From contig CM059971.1 of assembly GCA_030490835.1 (NCBI GenBank), forward strand, positions 38,922,012 through 38,986,011: a stretch of DNA of 64,000 nucleotides, written 5' to 3'. Positions within the stretch are counted from its first letter, which is position 1. Every line of letters starts with the position of its first letter. The notes under the pieces are model-generated. The model had not been told where the DNA came from. It ran no database searches and worked only from the letters and a program-made list of their open reading frames with translations. The position numbers and the translations under genes were made by a program. Positions 1 to 11,400 of this stretch are shown here, in pieces. The stretch is from Annona cherimola. Taxonomy: Eukaryota > Streptophyta > Magnoliopsida > Magnoliales > Annonaceae.

Positions 1-1248
1 ACTCAGTGGGTTGGGCTTGAGGTGGTGCTGGTAAGGCTTGTTGGGTTTGATATGAAGGATGGTTCAGTGGTTTTCTAAGGAAACCAGGTGGCTTATTATT
101 TTGAGCATAATTTTAGGTGTTTGACTGGTTTGTCCAAGAGAAATTGGGGTGGTTCCTCCATCCAGGGTTGTAAGTGTTTGAGTACGGGTTACTATGAGTG
201 CGTATCTCATACTGGTTGTTGATTACATTGGCTTGCTCGCCTGTGGTGTCCTGTATGGCAAAACTACACTCAGATGTGTAGTGTGAAGCTCCACAGATCT
301 CACATGAAATGTGCCGAGAAGAAGATACATTCTTATCCGTGGGTTCCTATTTCTTCTGCTGTAAAATTTGATCAATTTTAGCATAAAGAGAATTTAGAGA
401 CTCGATATCATATACATTACCTCTTCGAGAGGGTCCTCGGACGTCGCCATATTGAGAATCATAAAGCGCCAAGTCATCGAGAAGCTCGAGAGCCTCCTCG
501 TCAGTGAGTCTCATGAATCAGCCACCAGCGGCTGAATTGACGGCGCTTCGGCTAGGTCGATCGAGTCCATTGAAAAAGTTTTTAATAATATCACCCTGCG
601 AGATGCCATGATGTGGACACTTGCACTGCAGATCTTTCATTCTCTCCTATGTATCATATAAGGTTTCCCCATCTTTTCGGACAAACTAATTGATCTCGTC
701 TCTGATTTTCCTGGTTTTATTGGGTGGAAAGAATTTTTCCAGGAAAGCAGTAGAGAGCTCGTCCCATGTGTTGAAAGTATCGGGCGGCATAGAATAGAAC
801 CACTCGCTTGCCCTGCTGCGAAGAGAAAATGGGAAAAGTTGCAGACGGATTACCTCATGTGGGATATTTTGCACTCTGATCGTGCTGTACAATTGTAGGA
901 ACTTAGTGATGTGAACGGTTGGGTTTTCAGAGGGTAGTCCTGCAAATTGGTCTTGTTGAACCATCCGGATGAGTCCGGGATTTAGTTCGAAATTTCTTCC
1001 ATCGATCTCTGGTTCAACTATGCATGATCGGAATCCATGAGGGTTCAGACGGTTCCGATCACTAAGAGTTACCCTTCTTGGAGGAGCATTGTTCTTAGCC
1101 TGGCCTTCCTCCTGCTCTTGATGTGGTGGGTTTGGATTGTTGTATTCTGTCATGGTGTCTTCAATATTTTGTTGTTGTTTATACTCAAGAATTCTTCTCC
1201 TAAAAGAACGTTCAATTTCAGGGTCTTCAGCAAAGAGTTTTTCAGCTA
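1..1248 (-). pseudogene. gag: Athila-like Ty3/gypsy gag, decayed and cut by the window edge
   Basis: Capsid and nucleocapsid polyprotein of an LTR retrotransposon. Reading leftwards, one frame runs from about 1248 to position 1. The first usable ATG is at 1153, but recognisable residues (DPEIERSFRR) lie upstream of it, so the true start may be further up or lost. The central capsid domain has the Athila/Tat hallmarks QFAGLPSENP, LFPFSLRSRASEWF and AFLEKFFPPNKTRK. Near 265-303 is a zinc knuckle, CEIC..SH....C, of the CX2CX3HX4C type. The WRNHPNFSW-type segment follows at about 130-160. There are five in-frame stops below 690 and no frameshift. Most can be explained as C-to-T or G-to-A changes. 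Identity as retroviral-type gag of the Athila lineage is secure; protease and RT would lie beyond the left edge. Confidence 0.9.
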
Positions 1249-1401
1249 GTTATTTTGCAAAGCTTTGAGTACGTGGGTGCATACAAAGATTCACTAGCTA
1301 ATGCAGAGATAAGAAGAAAATAAAAAAAAAGAAAAGAACAGAGACAAAAAAGAAGAGAACAAAGAAAGTATTCAAAAACAAAACTTAAAGTAATGCCGAA
1401 C
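1249..1401 (-). other. Leader between primer site and gag of the minus Athila-like element
   Basis: Noncoding leader. It is pyrimidine-rich on the minus strand (purine-rich on the plus strand, 1309-1370). No other feature seen. Confidence 0.6.
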
Positions 1402-1419
1402 TCCCCGGCAGCGGCGCCA
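1402..1419 (-). other. Primer binding site, tRNA-Asp type
   Basis: On the minus strand this reads TGGCGCCGCTGCCGGGGA, complementary to the 3' end of plant tRNA-Asp with one mismatch. It lies 7 bases from the LTR end at 1427. tRNA-Asp priming is typical of Athila/Tat elements and fixes the element's orientation. Confidence 0.9.
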
Positions 1420-2404
1420 AAATACTTGTTCACAATCTCACCGCAATTGCACGGGTCGTAGATTGTAGTATATAAAATATCGATCCACAGGGAATTCGGG
1501 ACTAAAAATTTTGCTTTTAAACACTTTCTCGTCGGATTTAATGGATTAGAAAAGTTGAAAGAGGATGTAGTAAATTAAATGGAAAAGACATAGGAAATTA
1601 GGAAGAGAAATAAAATAGAAATTAGAATGATTTGAGAAAATGAGAGTGTGAGTATCTAGGGTCTAGGATTTCACATGCGTCTTTTGCAACGGGTAGTGGT
1701 ATAATTATTTACTCTGGATATTGTTTGTTAAAGGAGAACAAACCCTAATTTATCCTTGCACCTTCTCTCGAAACCTACAAGGCGTATTCTAATTTTCTTA
1801 ACCACCAATTCTCATGGGATTAAGTTAATTAGAATCCATTAAGTTCTGTGGCTTGTTCATGGAATTCCTCAAGGTCATCATGCCTATTCTCATGGTCTTA
1901 GGTTTCTAGGTTTAATATCTTGATTATCGTACATTAGATTTCCACCTCTCGGTTCCATCACATAATATATGGAATTACGCTAAAGTACGGGCCAATGTAC
2001 AAAGCAAGTGTTAAAATCATAATATATTAAATTAACAACAATATCCATCATAAATAAATTAACATCCACACCACGCTATATTGTACGAATGCTACATCCT
2101 AAACCCTAGATTAAGGGTTTAGCCCAGCATGTTCAAGTCCAATAGAGAATTAACATAAATCTCATCTTAAACAAGACAATAAAAACAAAGAAAAGAAAAG
2201 CTTATTGGTTTGTAGCTCCGATGATGTGTCGGTCGCCCCACGCAACTCGTCGGTTCTCCTCTCTCCTGTGCTCTCCACCTCTCTCTCTATCTCCCTTTCT
2301 CTCTCTGAAAAATGGCCTTCAACCTCCTCCTTCGGAACCCCAATAGGGTACTTATACACCCCTTGAAACAAGCCAGCCGTTCGCAATCGTACGCAATTTT
2401 GTGT

Positions 2405-2755
2405 ATTGGCGCCGAGGCGCCAACTTGCTGGAAACCTGCTGATTGAGTGTGTTCGTAACTTGCTTGAAGGTGGGGAAATGGCGCTGGGGCGCCCCTGTCT
2501 GGCGCCTAGGTGCCAACTCTCTGAATGATTTGCGGCTTGAAAAATCCTCCTGGAACACCTATATGACCATGCCATGGCTCCTAGGCGCTAACTCCCTGGA
2601 AGCAATTCTACCTTGTGATCCCCAAAACCCTTTCGGACTTTTCAGCATGTTGGTGAAGTGGCGCCTAAGTGCCAACTCTCTGGAAGCAGACTGAAATGTG
2701 GTGTTGGAGATTCTGGCATGGGCTTGTAGGGTGGCGCCTAGGCGCCGACACCCTT
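2405..2755. repeat. GGCGCC palindrome modules inside the Athila-like LTR
   Basis: About five GC-rich modules of the form GGCGCC-TAGG-CGCC, perfect or degraded, often followed by AACTCTCTGG, are spaced at irregular 40-110 base intervals (near 2408, 2490, 2503, 2580, 2660 and 2732). The perfect form is a 14-base palindrome. They create accidental ORFs with a recurring RLGANSLEA-like peptide that I do not regard as a gene. Confidence 0.8.
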
Positions 2756-2843
2756 GCTTGCTTTGGTTTCTCTTTTCTTCCATCCATTGAGCTCTTAAGT
2801 GTTCCCTATTTCTTCTTGTCCGAATTCCCTTAGACAAAAGAAT

Positions 2844-4605
2844 TGTAACACCCCATTCCAAGAATTACTCAAGAACTAGTCAAGGGGTACTACATAATCT
2901 AAGAAAAATTCGGCAGCATCTCCCCATAACATACAAGGGGTAATATGGAATACATGACCTGATATTCATAACATTTCCATCTGTAACATTCAATCCTATT
3001 TATATACTTGCATCTTCATATAATAAGAACATTCATATAGAAGGAAATCATTAAATATTTTCCTTACACATCAAACAGATATAATAGTCATACATATGTG
3101 CATCAACAAGGATTATAATCCAATCTGAAATACCAAATACATTATAGTTGTCAATGCGAATCCGCCTAAATAATTGTCTACATATATGATTATCAAAAAG
3201 AGCACAAATCTAAAAGAACTGAAATCAACATATTGTGCTAAGGTCTCTCATTTTGATCTTCAACTTGTCCCATCCTTAAGTTCCCCTTCTGACCTGCGAT
3301 CTAAAAGCACAATAACAAATGATATGAGTCTAAATAGACCCAGTAAGTAGATAGTGGTTAGCACAAAGTGGAAATAAGCATAATGATGGATACTCATATA
3401 GTGATGAAGCTAATACACATGGGTCCAATACCCACTCCCAAGATCGTATGCATATAACCATACACACAAATTGACCAACACAACCAATCATCTACTCATG
3501 TCCATCAAGGGCCATGAACAACCCTCTCCTCATGTAAATCAGGGGCCATGAACAACCCTTACAACCAACTATTTGAGATAACACATCATACATAACAGAC
3601 AATGAAACACGTCGCAAACCACACATACAACATAAACACAATTCAGATTCAACACATAAATCTGTCACACAAGCATTTTATCAAACACATGAAAGGTGCG
3701 AAATGAAAGAACCTTAAATTCATACTCTCGATTGGGCAATTCAATTCACGTCACATTCCAACAATATAAAAACTGCTAAGAAGTCTTTTACATCACAGAA
3801 ATCGCGCATTCAAAGTAAATTTCCCATGAACCCTAACTGTTATGAACTCTACGCCTAATACCATGGAGTCGTTAGAAGCTATACATTCCCTCTAGCCTCA
3901 CATCGTGTTTAACATAAGATTTCATCACTAAATCGAGAAGGGGCGACATCTACTTACCTTGACCGTGATCCCTCCCAAGACAGCGACCCTAGATGTGGAC
4001 TGCAGAAATTCAGAGCCTTGGAGCTTCCTGGACTCGGATCTATGACCTTCAAGGTAGTTGGTATAGTTTCCCTCAAGAGATCACGGGTGGTTCGAACTGA
4101 GTGGAAGAGAAAGTAGAAGAGGAGCGAAGAACTAGAAGAGGAGGAGAAGAGAACGCGGTCGGGCGCGAAATGGGAATGAAGCCCTAGAGCGCGGGCCGCT
4201 TATGTTAATAGAATCCATTGAGTCGGGTCAGGGCATGGGTCGGGTCCAGTCGCAATTAGTAATTTAATTTCCCGCTCCTACAACTTAATAATTAAAAATT
4301 TCTCTGGGGGCGCTGCCCCTTGACCCCCGCGACCTGACCAGTCAGGTCGAACCCCGTACTTACTCTGCGAAGGGAAAAATAGTTATAGTGTTTAACAATG
4401 ACACACTAATCATACACATTTAAATTTATACTTAGTGTGCTAAGATCATAATACATGCATATATGCACTATATGTTCCCTAGATACTATATTCATATATG
4501 TTATGCATCCATTAACATCATAAACTCCTAGTGGCATGTTCATAAGTTATCTCATAAATAGAGAAGGGTTATAATGAAAATAAAATAAAATACCTGGTCC
4601 TTACA
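2844..4605 (-). mobile_element. Solo LTR (Ty3/gypsy-type), 1762 bp
   Basis: Bounded by TGTAACACCCC at the left and GGTCCTTACA at the right, with imperfect terminal inversion, and flanked by an exact 5-bp duplication AGAAT (2839-2843 and 4606-4610). No gag or pol lies between the ends, so this is a solo LTR left by recombination. Minus orientation is inferred by analogy with the longer LTRs here, whose strand is fixed by element A. It belongs to a different family from LTRs A-G, although it shares a block resembling 'atgagt..aaa....ccagtaag'. Confidence 0.85.
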
Positions 4606-4610
4606 AGAAT

Positions 4611-4786
4611 GGAATGAAATTTCAAACCAAAAGATTATAAAAGTTATTAAATATCTTAAAATTCATGTTCAACACCTAATTGATGCAAAATCACATTTTA
4701 AACCAAATTTCATATTGAACTCAAATAATTCCCCATAAAATTGGTATAAAATGCCCACATAATATACTTTTAATTTTCAATTATCA
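4611..4786 (-). other. Outer part of the Athila-like LTR
   Basis: AT-rich continuation of the LTR after the solo LTR. It carries the presumed LTR start on the minus strand. No coding content. Confidence 0.65.
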
Positions 4787-5340
4787 GTAGGGCTCCTAGA
4801 GCTGAGGTCATACTAGATCCTCCACCTGACCCACGGCCGTTTCCACCCGTACCTACAAATGAGTTTAATGCTAGAGAGCTTTAGGCCTTCTGGGATCAGA
4901 TACCTGCTCCTACTCCCCTAGATCGTGGCCCATGGTACTGATTTGTCGATGGCTACGTACAGTTCCGATATGGAATGAGTTGGAAAAGAATAGATCAGAA
5001 GGAAATGGAATTTGTGAGAGAACGGAAATAGTATCACGCTCAAGGTGAGTGTGTAGTGGAAGAGCCTCCCTCACCTCGACCTGATGAGCATATACTAAGG
5101 GAGGTAGAAAGTGATGGTAGATCTATAGATATGGGGAGTGAAAATAATGACGATGACCCTATGGAGGAGTTCATCGAACTCGAAAGTGAAAGTGAGAATG
5201 ATAGTGAAAATGAAAACCTCCTCGACTAGTCCGATACCAGCACTATTACCGATGAGCATACACAGGTGCCACCTAATTGTACGTGTTACCTAAGGGGAAG
5301 AAAATATATGAGTTGGGTAAAGGCTTTCTTTATTTCTTGA
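4787..5340 (+). pseudogene. Decayed leader ORF upstream of element A gag, function unknown
   Basis: One reading frame from about 4791 to the stop at 5338 gives roughly 180 codons with four internal stops (near 4881, 4939, 5029 and 5227) and no frameshift. The N-terminal part is proline-rich (DPPPDPRPFPPVP). The middle is aromatic and charged (WDQIPAPTPLDRGPW, FRYGMSWKR). The C-terminal third is strongly acidic (SENNDDDPMEEFIELESESE). All four stops could come from CAG, CGA or TGG codons by transition. I do not recognise the family. It is cut at the left by the Athila-like LTR and ends about 300 bases before gag, in the same strand. It could be an extra leader ORF of element A or a fragment of an older insertion. 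Confidence 0.5.
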
Positions 5341-5644
5341 TATGTATATATTGTGATTTGGTAAAACTTTGGTTACAAGGTGGAATGTTTAATTATGGGA
5401 ATGTATCGATGCTTTTGATGTACATATAAAGTTATTATGTTTGAAAATCATGAATGTGTGAAAAGAATGGTTATGAAGGTTTATGTTGATAAATGATTAA
5501 GTATGACATGACTAGTATTGCACTATGATAAATGAAGTAGTTATGATGAACTAATCGAATGATGATGGTATATGAATGATATGATTAAACCTTAATCATA
5601 AATGAAAGTTGTGTTAAAGTGTTTTTGAACATAGCAAAAGCACC
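5341..5644 (+). other. Spacer between leader ORF and gag of element A
   Basis: AT-rich noncoding sequence with many short ATGs and stops. I see no primer-site match and no other feature. Confidence 0.5.
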
Positions 5645-6997
5645 ATGGTTAACACAAGAGCAAGAATTAGGCAGAACAAAGGAAAGGCAATAGCCGATGA
5701 TGAAATTCCAAGTCAGCATGAAGTAGGAGAAACTAGTAACAGGTCTAAGCGACCTGGATCGGAACCAAGAGGGCAGAACCTAAGGACTCGTCAATGACGA
5801 GAACACATAAGCCCGGAGAAGAACACTAAAAATGAGAATGAAATGAGACAAGCAAGAATGATCGAGGAAAGGGTAGTTGTGGCTGTAAAGGAGGCCATGC
5901 AGCAGACTACTCAAGAATAGGCGACCCAAGCTGCGGATATAATCCAAGGCTTATGAGAAAGGACTCAGCAAGCGTAGTTGGGAGGTAATGAAAGAGAAAG
6001 ACTCACACAAATGGCTAACCCTACCCCCACACTGGCACCAATGGGAGATGAGAATCATATATTGGAGGCAGACAGGAGAGCCATCAATGACTTTTTAGCT
6101 CAACGTCCTCCTAAATTCTTAGGCGAACCCAACCCCATGCAGGCTGAACAATGGATGACGGAGATCAAGAAATTGTTTAGAATATATCTGTGCAATGACA
6201 GGTAGAAGGTCTTATGTGCCACTCATTTGTTATCTAAAGATGCCCATGAGTGGTAGGATACCATGTTAATCACTATACCACACCCGGAGGAAGTGACTTG
6301 GCAAACCTTTGTCGAGGAGTTCAATAAAGAATACCTTCTAGTGGGACTTCAAAGTCAGAAGGTAATTGAATTTGAACGATTGTATCAAGGAAGAATGTCG
6401 GTCACTGAATATGCGATTAAGTTCAATGCCTTAGTGAGATATGTGCCATGGATCGCCAATGTGCCAGAAAATAAGGAACAAATGTTTCAATAAGGATCGA
6501 CGCCATATCTAAGAGAGAACCTTGCACCTTTGCTGATTAAGGACTATGCATTAAGTCTTGAGAGGGCAAGAGCATTAGAAGTAGAGGCATTGAGGACCCA
6601 AGAACTGAGACAAGGGCATAAATTATTCAGCTTAGGTGTTAAGGAAACAGAAATGGGGAAGGAAAAGAGTAAGAAAGGAGGAATGAGGAAGGGAAAAGGC
6701 ATCCCTAGAAAGAGAAACCCCTCATTGTGTAAGAAGTGCTAAAAGTGCCACTTAGGAGAATATTTGAAAGGATCAAACAAATGTCTTAAGTGAGGAACAG
6801 GGGAAGCAGAGGTTATTAAGTGTTTTGTTTGCAACCAAATAAGATATGTTGCCCCAAATTGTCTAAATAAAGCACAAATGACACAAGGGCGAGGAAGACC
6901 AGCCCAACCAAGGCTAACCACGACTACTAATCGACAGGGTACTTCTATAAACCCGGTGCACGTGCATGCGTTGACTCTTACTGAGTCACAGAAGTGA
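5645..6997 (+). pseudogene. gag: Element A gag (Tekay/Del-like chromovirus)
   Basis: Capsid/nucleocapsid polyprotein. The ATG at 5645 opens a frame that continues into protease without a shift but contains about ten in-frame stops. The capsid core is clear: FLGEPNPMQAEQWMTEI, then SKDAHEW, TWQTFVEEFNKEY, and MSVTEYAIKFNALVRYVP. The nucleocapsid is basic (GKEKSKKGGMRKGKGI). Its zinc knuckles are damaged: the first is split by a stop in CKKC-stop-KC, and the second, CFVCNQIRYVAPNC, has tyrosine where histidine is expected. Stops replace codons expected to be CAG, CAA, CGA or TGG. Non-functional. Confidence 0.9.
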
Positions 6998-7378
6998 GGA
7001 GAAAAGGTTGTTACAGGTATGGTTTATATTTTAGAAAATTCTACGGTAGTTTTGTTTGATTCTGGTGCTACCCACTCATTTATAGTCTGCCAATATGTAA
7101 CGACACATGCACTGCCTGTAGAGGAAACAAATAATATAATACATGTAGAATCCTCTGTGTACAGGTTAGCTATTAGCCAAGTATGTAAGTCATGTCTGAT
7201 TAGGATAGGGTCCATGATATTAGAAACAGACCTAATCTTGTTGCCAATGACAGAGTTTGATGTGATACTGGGAATGGATTGGCTAAGCCAATGGGGAGCC
7301 ACCATTGATTGCAAGAACAAAAAAGTGCAATTCAAAATAGCTTCAAATAAAGATATAGCTATTGACAAACTAAGATAG
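6998..7378 (+). pseudogene. Element A aspartic protease
   Basis: Retropepsin-like protease in the same frame as gag. The active-site motif DSGATHSFI is intact at about 7063-7089, and the second conserved block FDVILGMDWL is at about 7258-7287, the usual spacing in chromoviruses. A stop lies near 6995, just before the domain, and another ends it at 7376-7378. The catalytic Asp is present, but expression would need readthrough of many stops. Confidence 0.92.
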
Positions 7379-7408
7379 CCTGAGAATTCCACCATACTGA
7401 TATCATTT

Positions 7409-8446
7409 ATGAAGGCAACTATGATGGTCCGCCAACAATGTCAAGTTTATTTGGTATCAGTTAGTGTAAGGGAAGGAAAGAAAATGAAAATTGATCAAAT
7501 TCTGGCGGTAAAGGAATTTTCAGATGTGTTTATAGAAGAATTAACTGACCTTCCTCTGAAGAGGGAGATGGACATGATGATTGATGTTATACCGGGCACA
7601 ACCCCGTATCTAAGACTCCTTATCGAATGGCTCCAGCTGAGATAACTGAGTTGAAAATTCAAATTCAAGAGCTCCTAGATAAAGGTTTTATTTGACCCAG
7701 TGTACACCTTGGGGAGCTCCAGTATTATTTGTTCGGAAGAAAAATGGAAGTTTAAGACTTTGTATAGATTAGAGAAAACTAAATAGGGTCACAGTGAAGA
7801 ATCGATACCCTTTGCCACGGATTAATGATCTATTTGATCAACTAAAAGGTGCAACACCTTTCTTCAAGATAGATCTACAGTCAGGGTACCATAAATAGAG
7901 AATAAGTCCTACTGATGTTCTTAAGATAGCTTTTTGGACTAGATATGGGCATTAAAAAATTTTAATAATGACATTTGGACTTACAAATGCCCGTGCCGTA
8001 TTTATAGATCTGATGAACAAAGTGTTTCAGGATTATTTGGATCAATTTATTGTGGTATTTATCGTGACATCCTGATTTACTCAAGATCGGAGGAAGAACA
8101 TGAAATTCGTCTTCAAAGGGTATTGGAACGATTAAAGAAAGAGAAATTATATGCCAAGTTGAAGAAATGTGAATTTTGATTGAAACAAGTAGCATTTCTA
8201 GGGCATATAATATTGGAAAAGGGAATTCAGGTTGACCCTCAGAAAATTGAAGCAGTGCTCAAATGGCCAAGGCTAACAACTATTACGGAAATCAGGAGTT
8301 TTCTAGAGTTGGTAGGCTACTACCAAAGATTCATTGATGAATTTTCACAGTTATCCGCGCCACTGACACGGTTGACGTGAAAGAGAGTTAAATATGTATG
8401 ATCTGATGAATGCGAGAGCAGTTTTCAAAAGTTGAAGCAACGACTG
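7409..8446 (+). pseudogene. pol: Element A reverse transcriptase, first part, broken by insertion B
   Basis: Ty3/gypsy RT. It starts with the linker and [20 protein letters not shown] region (to 7620). Frameshifts near 7615 and 7705 then precede the RT core: WGAPVLFV (7712), LRLCID (7753), [17 protein letters not shown] (7805), [10 protein letters not shown] (7861) and TFGLTNA (7972). The catalytic box is wrecked: 8061-8068 is one base shorter than the codons expected for the second half of the YxDD motif, shifting the frame within the active site. The thumb and connection continue as LGHIILEKGIQVDPQKIEAV and FLELVGYYQRFI. The reading stops in KLKQRL at 8446, where solo LTR B enters; it resumes at 15388. 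Confidence 0.93.
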
Positions 8447-11400
8447 TGTGGTGCTGTAACCCGAGCGTCAAAACAGGAGCCTTACTCCGGGATCGTTTAT
8501 TGATAGGTAAATATGAACAAGATAGTTGTCCTGTCTCATGGCGGTATTTTAACATGCATATACATTTAACAACCACTCCATAGGAGTTTATCACATGGCA
8601 CTTAGTCATTTTTACACCAATTTGTCCATCTTGGCCATCATCAAGCCTAGATATACACATTCATCATTAATTTCCTACACATCATGTTCCATCATATAAC
8701 ATAAAATTTCATGACATTAATATCATGTTAAAGTGTACATTTATCGTCCATCATCATTTTTTTCAACAATTTGACATACACCAATCCATATCACACATCA
8801 ACAGTGTAAAATTTCATAAATTGCAAGAAGTTGCAAACATTCAATTTATAATACATTTCCCATCATATAGATGCATACACAGAGACATGATTTATATTTC
8901 TTTATTTAACCTGTGCTTCTCCTCTATAGTCATCCTTGCACCCGTCTTAGGGTTTGAAAAATAAATTGTGAGCATAAACTCAGTAAGCAAGCTGCATAGT
9001 TTTCAGGCAAAGTTTTCATTTGAATAAATGTCTTTGAAACCAACATCATACCCATTCATGGGTATATCATGAAATATGCAACGTCATACCCAACATGGGT
9101 ATATCATGAATAATGCTATGCATTATTATTATCATAAATATGAACATCATATGATGGTACGCTAGCTAAGCGACCATCCATCATCCTACTCTCATATCAG
9201 GGAAGGCGATGCCGTCCTTTGGCCTATTTTAGCGACTTGGTCACACTAGAGGGGGACAATTGGTCCGCTTACACCTCTAAAGTGGACCTAGTACCTTGTG
9301 CACCATGAACATAGACATAGATATGCTAGCATGATTTTCATGAATAAGCATTTGAGCAATAATTTCTCAATATCATTTAATAAAACATTGTATAAGTCTA
9401 TTTGCAAGAGTTATAGGGATGACTATCCTTAAATAATTTCAAAAGCAATTAAACATCTATTTGCAAGATAATTCAAAATATTTAAATAGAAATTTTCAAT
9501 ATAATTTCAATAATTTAAGAAAGCAAGTTTTCAAATTTTGCTTGTTTACCTGAATTCACTTCAGTTTTCTTCGTCAATTTTCTCTTTGACTTTGCCTATA
9601 CACATAAGAATGACATTGCATTCATAAACATAATTTCATATGCTTGCATATCATATAGTTTTCTAACCCACATGATTTCTATTACTTTCTTAACCCACTT
9701 GCTTTTCAACTTGGGTGTCAATTTACCAATTCACACATTGGTAGAACTTGCGCCTCCTTAGCACCCATTCCTTTCATTTCATCATTCATTTTTTTAATAC
9801 CTGCATTTTACGATAAACTTTCACAATCATTACATTTATTAATTTGACTTAACATATGGAAGTTTATTATCTTCCATTTATCATTTAACAGTCGTTATTT
9901 ACTTTTCTCACATTGGTGCTCATTTTACGCACTTATGAGTTAGGGCTACTAATTTCAATTTCAAATTTTTGAGATTTTAGAATTTTATCAAAACAGCCCT
10001 CTCTTTTCTTATTTTACCATATTTCTTTCCATTTTTCATTTTAGCAAATCATATTTGGTCATTTCCCATTCTTGCCTTCCATACTCTTCATGTGCACTCT
10101 CTTAGTTACACGTATATTACGTGTTATTCAAATTTATATATAACAGCACCTTGCCTTTCATTTTAGCTTAATTTAGACACTTAATTTGCACATAATTTAG
10201 GGTATAATCATAAGATTAGAATCTCTTAATTACATGGTTCCAAAACAGCAACTTTTCCATCATGCTTTACACATTGGACATCAATATCAATATGTGTCCC
10301 ATAAACAGATTTTTATATTTTTATTTTCAGCACTTGGACGTCCCCTTTTTTCTCTATATTTAGGGTATTTTACCCTCATAATTTTCCACATATCATGTTG
10401 TTTAAGTTATACATCAATTCCACCATAAATGAGTAAAATTTTATCAAGTTGTGAACTCCCTACTTCTGTGGCGCCCCGAACCGAGGCGTCCACTGGCCTT
10501 ACTCCGGGATCTTGTTGATTGGTAAGTGTGAATTAGGATTGTTGCCCTGATCACGCGGCGAGTACTTAATTCGATCTCGTCAAAATTTTCTTTTTCTTTT
10601 TCTTTCATCACATAAAGACACATACTTATCATCAAATCTCAATTATCATTGATAACATTCATACTTGTTTTTGTACAATACAGGTTATTTTAACCTGAAC
10701 ATTTTATACATACATAATTTGAAAACTCCTTATCATATATTCATGTCATACCATATATGGATCAGCATATCATAAAATTTTCTTCATACCTTCTTTTTCC
10801 TTTTCTTCTTGGCCTGTGCTGTACCTGTCTATGGTTTGAAAAGCAAAACGTGAGTCGAAACTCAGTAAGCAAGCGTTTTTTTTCATTTAAATGCATTTCT
10901 CTCATTCAATAGTAGACACTTATCAAGTGATCTACTATCAACCAGTGAAAACCTTTTCATAAAACCTTGCGTAAAACATATGCTTGCAAACTTAACATGT
11001 AAACCTCTTTTTCACGAAAATAAAACGTTTTCCATAAAACTTTCTTTCTCCAAGGACATTCTCATGTCCTTAAAACATATTTCATAAAACCTTTTTAAAA
11101 CAAGCATATGCATCATGCATAACGTTTCTGTCCGTCTGGTAGGTGACATTTACCAAGTGATCACCCTTTCCTCCTTAGGAGAGAAACCATCTCTATTGAT
11201 AACTCGCGAGCTAAGCAGTTATCCGTGTTCATCTCCCATTTCAGGGAGGGCGCCGCCGGCATTTCGCCTTTTGAAGCGACTTGGCCTATGTAGAGGGGGC
11301 CCATCTTGCAACCACGTCCGGTCTGCATATCCTCTACAGTAGACCTAGTACATAACTCATGTGCACATTCCTTTCTTCATATTCATATGCTAGCATGCTT

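Larger units (their letters stand above)
1427..4786 (-). mobile_element. 5' LTR of the minus-strand Athila-like element, interrupted by a solo LTR
   Basis: On the minus strand the LTR begins TGATAATTG at 4786 and ends GTGAACA at 1427, next to the primer site. Removing the solo LTR and one target duplication leaves about 1.6 kb. Sequence 4787 onward is unrelated to this LTR and belongs to the host element, so 4786/4787 is taken as the insertion border; the matching duplication (expected GTAGG) would be left of the window. The outer border is inferred from the TG end and the composition change, not from a second LTR copy. Confidence 0.7.

Noticed and set aside
1409..1419. A tRNA-Asp gene, suggested by the match to its 3' end
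   Set aside because: Only the 18 terminal bases match, in LTR-flanking position, as expected for a primer site; no cloverleaf upstream.
2162..2861. Overlapping ORFs on both strands with recurring RLGA-type peptides
   Set aside because: They are translations of the GGCGCC palindrome modules inside an LTR; no domain and no consistent frame.
2844..2870. TGTAACACCCC as the 5' LTR start of element A
   Set aside because: It does not match A's 3' LTR, and AGAAT on both sides of 2844-4605 shows a separate solo LTR.
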